Positions 9,343 through 18,216 of a DNA stretch of 64,000 nucleotides are shown here, in pieces (position 1 is the first letter of the stretch; every line of letters starts with the position of its first letter). Both the position numbers and the translations under genes were made by a program. Source of the DNA: Prevotella scopos JCM 17725 (GTDB lineage: Bacteria > Bacteroidota > Bacteroidia > Bacteroidales > Bacteroidaceae). Where the stretch lies: assembly GCF_018127785.1 (NCBI RefSeq), contig NZ_CP072390.1, forward strand, positions 558,001 to 622,000. The letters are read 5' to 3'. The notes beneath the pieces are model-generated. The model worked only from the letters and a program-made list of their open reading frames with translations. It made no database searches and was not told the origin of the DNA.

Positions 9343-10125
9343 TTAATACGATGCAGTACATGGGATACCTAGAGTGATGACACGGTCACGGATGGCATTG
9401 AGATCTTCGGGAGTAGCTTTTTGCAAGTGTTGGTCGGGCGTTTCACGATCAATAGTATAAATCATTACTTCACGAGGAGCAATCTCTTTAATCGTCTCAA
9501 GCCAAGGTGCAACAAAGGCATCAATTGTGTTGTCAACATCATATCCGTCTTCCGTTGTCCCCTTCATAAACATCGTCTGGATAATGGCTTGTCCGTTGAA
9601 AGCCTTGATATCTGCAATGATTCGGTTTACATCATAGGAAGGTTGCGTTGGACGGTCTACTTTGTTGATATATTCAGCATTGATAGTGTCGAGTTTCAGG
9701 ATGTTATTGTCGACCTTTGATAGTGCCTTGTGAATCTTTGGACGATGGATAAACGTAGAGTTACTGAGGACAGAAATCTTTGCTTGTGGGCAATATTTGT
9801 TACGTAGGAGGATTGTGTCGTCGATGATTTCATCAAAGTGTGGGTGGGAAGTAGGCTCGCCATTACCTGCAAAAGTCAATACGTCAGGGTGAATATTCTC
9901 TTGTTGCATCTCTTTTAACTTAGCTTCCAAAGCTTTTGCAACACGTTCGCGAGTAGGGTGGGGCGTCTTTGTGCGGTGGTCTTTGTTGAAGCCACATTCG
10001 CAATATATGCAGTCGAATGTGCATATCTTACCATCTGCTGGCATCAAGTTAATGCCTAAGGAAATACCTAAGCGACGGCTGTGAACTGGTCCAAATATAG
10101 GGGATGGATAGATAATCGTGCTCAT
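9343..10125 (-). CDS. Radical SAM protein (COG0731-like)
   Basis: This radical S-adenosylmethionine enzyme of about 260 residues has an unknown substrate. Counting from the ATG at 10125, CxxxCxxC is at Cys35, Cys39 and Cys42 (CTFDCIYCECG) for the 4Fe-4S cluster. The N-terminus SPIFGPVHSRRLGISLG is typical of the COG0731 group, which also contains wyosine-type tRNA enzymes. FAGNGEPTSHP is the GGEP-like SAM-binding motif. An in-frame ATG at 10203 exists, but the family's conserved start fits 10125 better; the upstream 26 residues are poorly structured. A -7 box at 10223-10230 drives it. It stands alone between convergent lpxA and the end of typA. The physiological role is not assigned. Confidence 0.8.
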   Translation of the reverse strand: MSTIIYPSPIFGPVHSRRLGISLGINLMPADGKICTFDCIYCECGFNKDHRTKTPHPTRERVAKALEAKLKEMQQENIHPDVLTFAGNGEPTSHPHFDEIIDDTILLRNKYCPQAKISVLSNSTFIHRPKIHKALSKVDNNILKLDTINAEYINKVDRPTQPSYDVNRIIADIKAFNGQAIIQTMFMKGTTEDGYDVDNTIDAFVAPWLETIKEIAPREVMIYTIDRETPDQHLQKATPEDLNAIRDRVITLGIPCTASY

Positions 10126-10222
10126 TGAATATGTTTTTGTTGAATATATTGTTCGTGCAAAATAATTAGGTTGATTGTTATGTCTACTCTGACGTTTGTT
10201 CAACTCCTAATCTTTGATAAAG

Positions 10223-10230
10223 CAAAGATA
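10223..10230 (-). promoter_or_regulatory. Predicted -7 box of the radical SAM gene
   Basis: On the minus strand this reads TATCTTTG. It gives a leader of about 90 bases to the start at 10125. Confidence 0.5.
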
Positions 10231-10433
10231 CATATTTTCGCTGAAAGTCTTGATGTTTCTTGTTATTTTAATTTGCTTCTATCCATATTGGACGTACACT
10301 GTTTTCATTTATTTAGAGATGGATAAGGTGTGTAATCTATCTTTCTATGAATTTATTTATAGGTAAAAAGGAGTTGAATTATGTGTTGGGCATTTAGGAA
10401 AAAAGTTTGTCTAATTGACATGGGTTAAAGAAA

Positions 10434-10466
10434 AAAGGCGGCTATCCGTTGTGGATAGCCGCCTTT
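10434..10466 (-). terminator. Terminator of typA
   Basis: A perfect 14-base-pair GC-rich stem (10434-10447 with 10453-10466) has a 5-base loop. Read on the minus strand it is followed by a T run. It lies 24 bases beyond the typA stop codon. The rest of the gap up to 10222 shows no gene. Confidence 0.9.
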
Positions 10467-10489
10467 CTAACTTATTATTAGTTAGATGT

Positions 10490-12292
10490 CTATTCTTTAC
10501 TCTCACGCTTACGATCATTATGATCGAGCGTAATCTTACGCATACGAATGTTCTTTGGAGTTACCTCAACATACTCGTTGCCTTTTATGTACTCAAGACA
10601 TTCTTCAAGACTCATCTCGGTCTTAGGGATAACGCGTGCCTTTTCGTCAGAGCCAGATGCACGAACGTTGGTCAATTGTTTAGCTTTAGTAACGTTGATA
10701 ACGAGGTCGTTGTCGTGAACATGCTCACCAACAACCTGTCCGCCATAAACTTCCTCACCTGAATCAATGAAGAACTTACCACGATCCTGCAACTTATCGA
10801 TAGCGTAAGCGTAGGCAGTACCAGCCTCTAATGCAATCATTGAACCATTTGTACGACGTACGATTTCGCCCTTGAATGGTTGATAATCTTTGAAACGGTG
10901 TGCCATGATAGCTTCACCCTGGCTGGCTGTTAAGACGTTGGTACGCAGACCAATGATACCACGTGATGGTATCTCAAAGGTGATGTTCACACGCTCACCC
11001 TCAGCATCCATACCGAGAAGGTCACCCTTACGACGGGTTACCATGTCAATCATCTTACTTGAGAAGTCGGTTGGAACATTGATAGTCAGTTCCTCAATAG
11101 GCTCACATTTCTGACCATCAATCTCCTTATAGATTACCTGTGGCTGACCTACCTGCAACTCATAGCCTTCGCGACGCATAGTCTCAATGAGGACAGAGAG
11201 ATGGAGTACGCCACGTCCACTAACAATCCACTTATCCATTGAATCCTCCATAGGAAGTACACGGAGTGCGAGGTTTTTCTCAAGTTCCTTGCTCAAACGG
11301 TCGCTAATGTGGCGAGAAGTACAGAACTTACCTTCTTTTCCGAAGAAGGGAGAGTCGTTGATGGTGAAGAGCATACTCATTGTTGGCTCATCAACAGCGA
11401 TAGGTGGCAGTGGCTCTGGGTTCTCAAAGTCAGCAATAGTGTCGCCAATCTCAAACTTCTCCAGACCAATCACAGCACAAATGTCGCCTGAATCTACAGC
11501 ATCAGTCTTCTTATGTCCCATACCCTCGAAGGTATGAAGCTCCTTGATTTTTGTACGTTCTTGGGTTCCGTCACGGTGACAGATGGTAACGTTTTGTCCG
11601 TCTCTAAGTGTGCCACGATGTACACGACCAACAGCAATACGTCCCGTGTAGCTTGAATAGTCCAAAGATGTAATTAACATCTGTGGTGTTCCCTCAAGCT
11701 GTTTAGGAGCAGGAATAGCCTCAATGATGAGGTCGAGTAGATATTCAATGTTATCAGTTGGTTTCTTCCAGTCCTCACTCATCCACCCATTTTTAGCTGA
11801 ACCATAGACAACTGGGAAGTTCAACTGGTCTTCTGTGGCATTGAGGTCACACATGAGGTCGAACACCATCTCATAGACTTCTTCTGGGCGGCAGTTAGGT
11901 TTATCTACCTTGTTGATCACAACAACTGGTTTCAAACCAAGCTGAAGGGCCTTTTGTAGCACAAAACGTGTCTGCGGCATAGGACCTTCAAAAGCATCTA
12001 CGAGCAGCAGACAGCCGTCTGCCATGTTCAATACACGCTCAACCTCTCCACCGAAGTCAGAGTGGCCTGGTGTGTCGAGGATGTTGATTTTTACTCCTTT
12101 CCAATTAATACTTACATTCTTACTCAGAATTGTTATCCCTCGCTCGCGCTCCAAATCATTAGAGTCGAGAACTTCTCCGCTGTTGTCTTGTCCGTCACGG
12201 AAAAGTTTTCCAGCGAGCATCATCTTGTCAACCAAGGTTGTCTTACCGTGGTCAACGTGCGCAATAACTGCGATGTTACGAATATCTTGCAT
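10490..12292 (-). CDS. typA: Translational GTPase TypA/BipA
   Basis: TypA is a ribosome-binding GTPase of the elongation factor family, linked to large-subunit assembly and growth under stress. The 600-residue protein has G1 [10 protein letters not shown] (residues 11-20), the switch I motif RERGITI, G3 DTPGH and G4 NKVD. EF-G-like domains II, III and V follow, and the TypA-specific C-terminal domain with [18 protein letters not shown] is present. The length matches the family (about 600). It is transcribed alone from a minus-strand promoter back-to-back with rpsO, and a strong terminator ends it. The C-terminus is basic ([11 protein letters not shown]). Confidence 0.96.
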   Translation of the reverse strand: MQDIRNIAVIAHVDHGKTTLVDKMMLAGKLFRDGQDNSGEVLDSNDLERERGITILSKNVSINWKGVKINILDTPGHSDFGGEVERVLNMADGCLLLVDAFEGPMPQTRFVLQKALQLGLKPVVVINKVDKPNCRPEEVYEMVFDLMCDLNATEDQLNFPVVYGSAKNGWMSEDWKKPTDNIEYLLDLIIEAIPAPKQLEGTPQMLITSLDYSSYTGRIAVGRVHRGTLRDGQNVTICHRDGTQERTKIKELHTFEGMGHKKTDAVDSGDICAVIGLEKFEIGDTIADFENPEPLPPIAVDEPTMSMLFTINDSPFFGKEGKFCTSRHISDRLSKELEKNLALRVLPMEDSMDKWIVSGRGVLHLSVLIETMRREGYELQVGQPQVIYKEIDGQKCEPIEELTINVPTDFSSKMIDMVTRRKGDLLGMDAEGERVNITFEIPSRGIIGLRTNVLTASQGEAIMAHRFKDYQPFKGEIVRRTNGSMIALEAGTAYAYAIDKLQDRGKFFIDSGEEVYGGQVVGEHVHDNDLVINVTKAKQLTNVRASGSDEKARVIPKTEMSLEECLEYIKGNEYVEVTPKNIRMRKITLDHNDRKRESKE

Positions 12293-12329
12293 TGAAATAC
12301 CTTAAAAAGCTTACGCTAAATTTATGCTG

Positions 12330-12337
12330 CAAAATTA
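12330..12337 (-). promoter_or_regulatory. Predicted -7 box of typA
   Basis: Reads TAATTTTG on the minus strand, 38 bases before the typA start. It is divergent from the rpsO promoter, whose core begins 20 bases away. Confidence 0.55.
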
Positions 12338-12357
12338 CGAATAAAAAATGGAAAACG

Positions 12358-12388
12358 TTTGTGGTTCCAATAAAAAGTTGTAACTTTG
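12358..12388 (+). promoter_or_regulatory. Promoter of rpsO
   Basis: TTTG at 12358-12361, a 19-base spacer and TAACTTTG at 12381-12388 form a textbook Bacteroidota housekeeping promoter. Confidence 0.75.
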
Positions 12389-12496
12389 CACAGAATTTTC
12401 GGAGCGTCCGATGCATTTGATGTCGTAACCCGTTGTGATTAAGGCGGCTAACGACGGAAAGATGTAATTGCAAATCACATTAATCAAAACAAAATT
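12389..12496 (+). promoter_or_regulatory. rpsO leader, possible autoregulatory RNA
   Basis: The roughly 100-base leader is GC-richer than usual for this genome and contains CGGAGCGTCCG and AACCCGTTG...CTAACGACGG blocks that can pair. S15 leaders in several phyla fold to mimic the S15 rRNA site, but I cannot match this one to a known class. Confidence 0.3.
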
Positions 12497-12772
12497 ATGT
12501 ATTTAGACAAGACAAAGAAGGCAGAAATCTTCGCACAGTATGGTAAGGAACAGAGCACAACTGACACAGGTTCAGCTGAGAGCCAGATTGCACTTTTCTC
12601 TTATCGTATCAAGCACTTGACCGAGCACGTAAAGAAGAACCGTAAGGACTACGTTACAACTCGTTCATTGACACAGCTCGTTGGTAAGCGTCGTGCATTG
12701 CTCGATTACCTCTACGATCGTGACATTGAGCGCTATCGTGCAATCATCAAGGCTTTGGGTCTCCGTAAGTAA
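12497..12772 (+). CDS. rpsO: 30S ribosomal protein S15
   Basis: S15 binds 16S rRNA helices early in small-subunit assembly. At 91 residues it is close to the usual 89. The conserved block TDTGSAESQIALFSYRIKHLTEH and the closing RRALLDYLYDRDIERYRAIIKALGLRK are both present. It is monocistronic, with its own strong promoter and a leader that may be regulatory. Confidence 0.97.
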   Translation: MYLDKTKKAEIFAQYGKEQSTTDTGSAESQIALFSYRIKHLTEHVKKNRKDYVTTRSLTQLVGKRRALLDYLYDRDIERYRAIIKALGLRK

Positions 12773-12792
12773 GATTTCTGAAAGCTAAAAAA

Positions 12793-12847
12793 TAAAAGGT
12801 AAGAAAGTCAAAGTTGGTTTATCCATACTTTACATTTTTACCTTTTT
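12793..12847 (+). terminator. Possible terminator of rpsO
   Basis: AAAAGGTAA near 12796 can pair with TTACCTTTT near 12840, with an inner AAAGT/ACTTT match, and Ts follow. It is AT-rich and has a long loop, so the call is moderate. Confidence 0.45.
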
Positions 12848-13208
12848 TCTTTGCCTTTTGCTATCTCATCTATTTGTTCTTATGAGATAGTTTTGTTTGC
12901 TTTTTTTATTATCTCAACATTCTAAGTGTTAGGATGTTTGTGTAAGAGGGCTTCTCTAAAAGTTTTAAAAACTCTGGTTTTTATTCACATCACCTCTTGA
13001 TGTTATAGCAGAAAAACAGCACAAAATGGTTTTTTTACGCACTTTTGTAACTCTTTTGTATTGAGGAGATACAAGTGTGGTTAGCAAATGGGTGCTTTGT
13101 TGGCTTGCAAAAGGGCGTTAACTCGAATACTATTAAGCTTTAATAAAATCTGCTATAGTAAAAAAAATACAAAGTGATTGGTAATTACGGTATGATTTAC
13201 CTTAATAG
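12848..13208. other. Intergenic region with repeat family B
   Basis: No gene is seen between the rpsO terminator and the protease terminator. A family B repeat lies near 13091-13125, preceded by CTTTTGTAACTC (13042-13053), which also resembles a part of the other copies. Confidence 0.5.
13091..13125 (+). repeat. Repeat family B, copy 1 (CAAAAGGGCGTTAACTCG)
   Basis: GGTGCTTTGTTGGC is followed by TTGCAAAAGGGCGTTAACTCG. Similar arrangements occur at 35270-35350 and, reversed, at 49441-49550. See the findings. Confidence 0.6.
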
Positions 13209-13256
13209 AAAATCGGTCGTCGCATATTATGATATAATACACAATGACCGACTTGG
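13209..13256 (-). terminator. Possible terminator of the C10 protease gene
   Basis: AATCGGTC (13211-13218) pairs with GACCGA (13246-13251), with an internal TATTA...TAATA match. On the minus strand it is followed by four Ts. It lies about 70 bases beyond the protease stop. Confidence 0.5.
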
Positions 13257-13326
13257 CTTTTAATCTTTTTGTAGGAGTTTGGAAACTCAATATTATCCGT
13301 ATTTGTTGTGCAGATAGTCTTTTTGC

Positions 13327-15765
13327 CTATTTCTTAATCATTTTCTTTCCATCAATGATATAGATGCCAGCTGGGAGTTCTTTCCAAGTTTTTGACAAGC
13401 GACTACCTTGCAGTGTAAAGATGTTCTTTGCAGTATTCTGGTTATTATTGACTGAATTGATTCTAGTAGGTGTATCTAAGTCACTGATGGTGTTGAAGAC
13501 GTTGCGTAGTACAAGTGGGTTCCATGTATCTTGTCGTTGTCCGTCTCGCTCAAGCTCTACATGTATTTCATATGAATGGTTAGGCTCTAACAGTGAAGTA
13601 GAGAATGTGATACGTGTTTGGGCTGCATTGTTGTCTACATCACAAGGGAGATAAACATTACGGATTGTTCCCAATTCAATCCACTTATTACTTGTCAAAT
13701 CAAGTAGGCGGTAATGGATAGGTCCACGATAACCATTTCTTATCTGATAGCCAGAAACTCTTGAATGTACTTGCAGACTGATATTCTTAATCTTCTTAAG
13801 TTGGAAGGTGCTGTAATTAGCGTATTCACCATCCGCATAGTAGTCGAGGAAAGTTAATTCAATATTTCCATTATTGACATAAGGTAGAACCTCAATTTCG
13901 AATGGCTCTTTCATGTCAATAGGAACAATGGTTTCTGTTCCTTTTCGATTGACCTTTATAGATAATGTGACGTCATATTTACCTCTTGGAAGGTTACCTA
14001 AACTTGGTTTGTTGTAATATAGTGGAAGCATATTAATGACAAATGTGGTTCGTCCAAGACGTTGTGCAACAACGTTTGGAGTAAGTAGATAACCATTATA
14101 TTCTTTCTTTGTCTCTTGATTTGTAAGTGTCATTACAAGTTCGCCACGTACCTCTTCACGTCCAGGGTTGTACATCGTGAAACTGTATGCACCTTTAAAT
14201 CCAGAACCCTCATAGTAAGGTGCAAGTAGGCTTGGAGCCTTTTCAATAACAACCACATCCTTTGGGTTGTTTGTATTGAGCTGTACTGCATCTGCAGTGA
14301 GTTTTACTTCTATCTCATTGGCGTGATTGATTGGCTTCCAGTCACCGTGTTCCTTCGTCTTGGTATCGAGCATCTCAGAGGATACTGGTACTAAACGATA
14401 GTTTCCGTCAGCAATACCCTTAAAGTTAATGTCAGCAATATCAAAGGACATGGAAGTAAAGATGGATGCCCATGTTTGGTCGCCAGCAGTTGAGTTAAAT
14501 ATTTTTACTTGTTTATTCTGCTCATTATAGAGGGCAAGTGCTACCTTTCCGGTGAATACACCAAGTTCACCTTTCACCGAACTATACGATCCTAACTTCT
14601 CAATCTTTGCACTGAAACTTTCAGGACGGTTTGCTTCTGTCTTATTAACTGTGAGCGATGTGGTGGTTCTTGCATCTAATCCGCGCTCGATATCCTTAAA
14701 AGGAATAGCCTTGCCGTCGTTAGGATGGGCAAAGACAACTGATATATCGTCCCAGAATGTTCCGCTATTGAGCGCAAAGCCTGAAACATTAAGGGTAACT
14801 AAGTTGATATCGAAGTATCCATCGTTTTCGCCTCCCCAGCCCCAGTTGGTATGAATGAGCCCCTGTTCATCATAGCCATCATAAACGAAGGCATGAGGAC
14901 CACCTACTACTAAGACTGGATATCCATCTGAGATTTCTTGCATCACCTCATTAATGAATTCATTGGCAGGAAGGAAGTTTTTGTCAAGATAGCGTACGGT
15001 ATAGTCGAATTTGTCTCGAAGTGCATTGCAGGCACGCTGTAAATTTGAGTCACTTCCTTTAATGTAGTATCTCATGTGTACAGCCTTACCAATATCATAC
15101 ATCAACACGCCAACGGCTTGTCGAGATTGTTCTGTTCTCATCTCATTAGTCGTGTTCTTCATCTCATCCCACCAATAAGTAGCACTTTTCTTAGCATCAT
15201 CACCAGTTGATGCTATATAGTCTTGTGGTCGATTCTTAGGCCATTTGTTGTAGAACATCACCTGTGCTGTGGCTGTTGCAACACAACCCGTAGGTGTATG
15301 CTGTCCATTACTTAGTGGGGTGTACTTATTGAAAGGGTCATACTGGTTCCACTTACAAGTAAGCAAGGGTTCTACCTTTCGTTTGATAGGACGCTGTGGG
15401 GTAGTAGCTGTAGCTTTAGAACGCACTTCTTTTACAATACGTTCATATTCCTTTAAGAACAGTTTAAAGTATGGGGGCTGGTCGTTGGGGTTTTCTGTCA
15501 TCTTATCTCCATAACCCACGAGTTCGTTGAGTTTACTTTCTCCAGAGATAATAACGAATTTCTTGTCGTTTGGATTAGTAAAAATGTAATAGGCAGGTTG
15601 CTCATTAGCTTGTGATGAGCGGGTTTTGGGAGTATCGTTCGATAGTTTTGGGTTGTTGATGTATTTAGTTGCTATACTCAAAGCGCGCACTTTGGTGATG
15701 GGTTCTGCATTAGTAAGTAGAATGTTAGTAAAAACAGTTAGCACTAATAATAAGTTTCTTTTCAT
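13327..15765 (-). CDS. Secreted C10-family cysteine protease (streptopain-like)
   Basis: This is an extracellular papain-fold protease related to streptopain and Prevotella interpains, probably a host-protein-degrading enzyme. The 812-residue precursor has a signal peptide (to about Ala20), then a pro-domain. Catalytic Cys161 is in PTGCVATATAQVM and His291 in GGPHAFVYDGYDE. The NWGWGG block (Asn307-Trp308) is also present. A long beta-rich region of about 450 residues follows, much longer than streptopain. The C-terminus FTLQGSRL...LPAGIYIIDGKKMIKK resembles type IX secretion sorting domains, suggesting export to the cell surface. No type IX machinery lies in this window. It is next to folK but 114 bases away and probably separate. 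Confidence 0.88.
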   Translation of the reverse strand: MKRNLLLVLTVFTNILLTNAEPITKVRALSIATKYINNPKLSNDTPKTRSSQANEQPAYYIFTNPNDKKFVIISGESKLNELVGYGDKMTENPNDQPPYFKLFLKEYERIVKEVRSKATATTPQRPIKRKVEPLLTCKWNQYDPFNKYTPLSNGQHTPTGCVATATAQVMFYNKWPKNRPQDYIASTGDDAKKSATYWWDEMKNTTNEMRTEQSRQAVGVLMYDIGKAVHMRYYIKGSDSNLQRACNALRDKFDYTVRYLDKNFLPANEFINEVMQEISDGYPVLVVGGPHAFVYDGYDEQGLIHTNWGWGGENDGYFDINLVTLNVSGFALNSGTFWDDISVVFAHPNDGKAIPFKDIERGLDARTTTSLTVNKTEANRPESFSAKIEKLGSYSSVKGELGVFTGKVALALYNEQNKQVKIFNSTAGDQTWASIFTSMSFDIADINFKGIADGNYRLVPVSSEMLDTKTKEHGDWKPINHANEIEVKLTADAVQLNTNNPKDVVVIEKAPSLLAPYYEGSGFKGAYSFTMYNPGREEVRGELVMTLTNQETKKEYNGYLLTPNVVAQRLGRTTFVINMLPLYYNKPSLGNLPRGKYDVTLSIKVNRKGTETIVPIDMKEPFEIEVLPYVNNGNIELTFLDYYADGEYANYSTFQLKKIKNISLQVHSRVSGYQIRNGYRGPIHYRLLDLTSNKWIELGTIRNVYLPCDVDNNAAQTRITFSTSLLEPNHSYEIHVELERDGQRQDTWNPLVLRNVFNTISDLDTPTRINSVNNNQNTAKNIFTLQGSRLSKTWKELPAGIYIIDGKKMIKK

Positions 15766-15878
15766 TTGTTTATCTTATTAGTCAATTATATTGGTTTGTT
15801 ATATTTAATATCAGGCTCTATAAGTTTAGAAGTTTTTGAAATAGGTAGATTTGACTTGTTTCCTTTTAGGTTGATGCT

Positions 15879-16289
15879 TTATTCTTCCCAAATTTCTTTT
15901 AAAGGAAGCATTACAAAGTCACGTTCTTTCATTAAAGGGTGGGGAATAATTAGGTCAGGTTCATTGATATTTAGCTTATCATAAAGCAGAATATCAATAT
16001 CAATGATACGGTCTGTATATTGTGCATTGACTGACTTTTTTACTCGTCCCATCTCTATTTCTATGGTTTGTGTTACCTCTAATAGCTGTCGAGGGGCAAG
16101 CGATGTGGAAACACAAACACAGGCATTGAGGAAGAGATTAGGACTCTCAAACCCCCAAGGCTCCGTTTCATGAAAAGAAGATTGGCGCAAAACTGTGCCA
16201 ATCTTTTTTTCTATCAATGCTATCGCCTCGTGCATAATAGCCTTTCTATTGCCAAGATTTGTGCCGAGGGATAAGTAAACTATGTGCAT
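15879..16289 (-). CDS. folK: Hydroxymethyl-dihydropteridine pyrophosphokinase
   Basis: FolK transfers pyrophosphate from ATP to 6-hydroxymethyl-7,8-dihydropterin in folate synthesis. The 136-residue protein has the family signature YLSLGTNLGNR, the loop ETEPWGF and FLNACVCVST. RIIDIDILLYD carries the metal-binding Asp pair, and PHPLMKERDFVMLPL follows. It is somewhat shorter than E. coli FolK (159). It begins one base after the queA stop region, so it is the last gene of the ftsX-folK operon. Confidence 0.93.
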   Translation of the reverse strand: MHIVYLSLGTNLGNRKAIMHEAIALIEKKIGTVLRQSSFHETEPWGFESPNLFLNACVCVSTSLAPRQLLEVTQTIEIEMGRVKKSVNAQYTDRIIDIDILLYDKLNINEPDLIIPHPLMKERDFVMLPLKEIWEE

Positions 16290-16290
16290 A

Positions 16291-17475
16291 TTAATCGTTG
16301 AGAATCAACAATGAGTCACCGAAGCAACCAAACATATAACCATTCTTTACCGCTTTGTCATATGCTTCCATCACAAGATCATAACCTCCGAAGGCTGCTG
16401 TTTCCATCAATAATGTTGAATAAGGATGATAGAAGTTGACCAGCATACAATCTGCAAAACCAAAATTGTAAGGTGGGAAGATGAATTCGTTAGTCCAACC
16501 ATCATACTCCTTCAGCATACCATCAGTACCAACGGCAGTCTCTGTAGCCTTAACAACACTCGCACCGACGGCACAAAGGCGATGTCCTGCCTGTTTAGCA
16601 CTATTGGCAATACGACAAGCATCGGCATTGATGTGCATTTCCTCTGAATCCATCTTGTGTTTTGTAAGGTCTTCCACTTCAATGTCATGGAAGTTGCCTA
16701 ATCCACAGTGTAGGGTGATGAAGGCTTTCTTGATACCTTTGATATCCATCATCTTCATCATATGTTCAGAGAAATGGATGTTTGTTCCAGGTGCAGAGAC
16801 TGCACCTTCGTTCTTCGCAAAAACAGACTGGAACTGTTCCATATCGTCAGCCGTTGCGTGTGCAAACTCTTCCCCGTCTTTCTTTGGACGATTGTCGATG
16901 ATGTAGCGTGGTAATGGAGCTTCTCCTAAAGCAAACAACTCACGTTTAAACTCATCGTGAGGACAGTCGTAAAGGAAGCGAAGTGTACGGCCACGAGATG
17001 TTGTGTTGTCAATAACCTCAGCTACCATTGTGCCCGACTCATCAAAGAAAAGCTTGTTTCCAATGCGAATCTTACGTGCAGGCTCAACCAATACGTCCCA
17101 AAGACGCATCTCCTGATTCAACTCACGAAGAAGGAATACCTCAATCTTTGCATCCGTCTTCTCCTTTGTTCCATACAGACGAGCAGGGAAAACCTTAGTA
17201 TCATTGAAGATAAAAGCGTCACCTTCATCAAAGTAATTGAATACATCTTTGAAGCGAATGTAGTCTTCTTCCTTTGGTTCACCATTGACCTCACCCTTAA
17301 ACATATCAATCTTTCCAGACTTACGGTGTAACACCATCAATCTTCCTTCGTCACGACGTGTAACGGTAAAGGTCTGTGTGCTGCCATCAGTACGTGTCAG
17401 TACACGCTCAGATGAATGTGGGTATAAGGCTACCTGCGCTTTAGGCAAGTTGAATTTAAACTGTGAAAGCTTCAT
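16291..17475 (-). CDS. queA: S-adenosylmethionine:tRNA ribosyltransferase-isomerase
   Basis: QueA transfers and isomerises the ribosyl moiety of SAM onto 7-aminomethyl-deazaguanine in tRNA, forming epoxyqueuosine. The 394-residue protein has the N-terminal DAFIFNDTKVFPARLYGTK block and FALGEAPLPRYI. The central VSAPGTNIHFSEHMM and ITLHCGLGNFHDIEVEDL...MDSEEMHI follow, and the C-terminus has GWTNEFIFPPYNF. It is about 40 residues longer than E. coli QueA (356), with extra N-terminal sequence (TRTDGSTQTFTVTRRDEGR), as in Bacteroidota homologues. It lies between truB and folK. Confidence 0.94.
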   Translation of the reverse strand: MKLSQFKFNLPKAQVALYPHSSERVLTRTDGSTQTFTVTRRDEGRLMVLHRKSGKIDMFKGEVNGEPKEEDYIRFKDVFNYFDEGDAFIFNDTKVFPARLYGTKEKTDAKIEVFLLRELNQEMRLWDVLVEPARKIRIGNKLFFDESGTMVAEVIDNTTSRGRTLRFLYDCPHDEFKRELFALGEAPLPRYIIDNRPKKDGEEFAHATADDMEQFQSVFAKNEGAVSAPGTNIHFSEHMMKMMDIKGIKKAFITLHCGLGNFHDIEVEDLTKHKMDSEEMHINADACRIANSAKQAGHRLCAVGASVVKATETAVGTDGMLKEYDGWTNEFIFPPYNFGFADCMLVNFYHPYSTLLMETAAFGGYDLVMEAYDKAVKNGYMFGCFGDSLLILND

Positions 17476-17496
17476 ATTTCTATTTTGGGGAGTTTG

Positions 17497-18195
17497 TTAT
17501 TTTTCTATTGTTTGTTGTTGGAGCCATGCTTCAAACTGGTCATAATTGACACAGTCTTCCACTTTTACATCTCCAACACGTGTGCGGCGCAATGCTGTAA
17601 GATAGGCTCCACTATTCACTGCTCGACCAAGGTCGCGTGCCAATGCGCGGATATAAGTACCTTTACCGCAGACTACACGAATTGATAGTTGCATCTTCTC
17701 TGTATCGAAGTCTAATACTTCTATCTCATCAATGCGAATGTTCTTAGGTTTTAACGTAACATCCTTGCCTTTTCGTCGATAGTCGAAAGCACGCTTACCA
17801 TCTACCTTAACAGCGCTATATGTTGGTGGAACCTGCTCAATATCACCCATAAACTGAGGAAGTGTTGCGTCTATCAGTTCTCTTGTGATATGTTCTGTCG
17901 GGAAGGTTTCATTCACCTCATGCTCCATATCGTAGCTTGGTGTAGTTGCTCCCAACTGAAGAGTAGCTGTATATTCCTTTGTATGTGTCTGCAAGGTTTC
18001 AATCTGTTTTGTCATCTTACCCGTAGCAAGGATGAGTACTCCTGTAGCCAAAGGGTCTAATGTACCAGCATGACCAATCTTTACCTTTCCGTCATTCGCC
18101 TGTGTACAAAGGTAACGTACGTGTGCCAATGCTTTGAAACTGGTTATTCCGTAGGGCTTGTCAATCGGGATGATTACTCCTTCTTTGAAGTTCAT
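17497..18195 (-). CDS. truB: tRNA pseudouridine(55) synthase
   Basis: TruB converts U55 in the T loop of tRNAs to pseudouridine. The 232-residue protein has the catalytic Asp47 in GHAGTLDPLATGVL, the N-terminal IPIDKPYGITSF motif, and the KVDGKRAFDYRRKG and CGKGTYIRALARDLG blocks. The short C-terminus lacks a full PUA domain, which is common in Bacteroidota. It lies 21 bases before queA and 21 bases after uppP. Confidence 0.95.
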   Translation of the reverse strand: MNFKEGVIIPIDKPYGITSFKALAHVRYLCTQANDGKVKIGHAGTLDPLATGVLILATGKMTKQIETLQTHTKEYTATLQLGATTPSYDMEHEVNETFPTEHITRELIDATLPQFMGDIEQVPPTYSAVKVDGKRAFDYRRKGKDVTLKPKNIRIDEIEVLDFDTEKMQLSIRVVCGKGTYIRALARDLGRAVNSGAYLTALRRTRVGDVKVEDCVNYDQFEAWLQQQTIEK

Positions 18196-18216
18196 TAGGA
18201 CAATAAATATATAAGA

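Noticed and set aside
10415..10762. Plus-strand open frame of 115 codons over the typA end
   Set aside because: It crosses the typA terminator and the antisense of conserved typA sequence.
11187..11537. Plus-strand open frame of 116 codons inside typA
   Set aside because: It is the reverse complement of a highly conserved gene and shows no start signal or family features.
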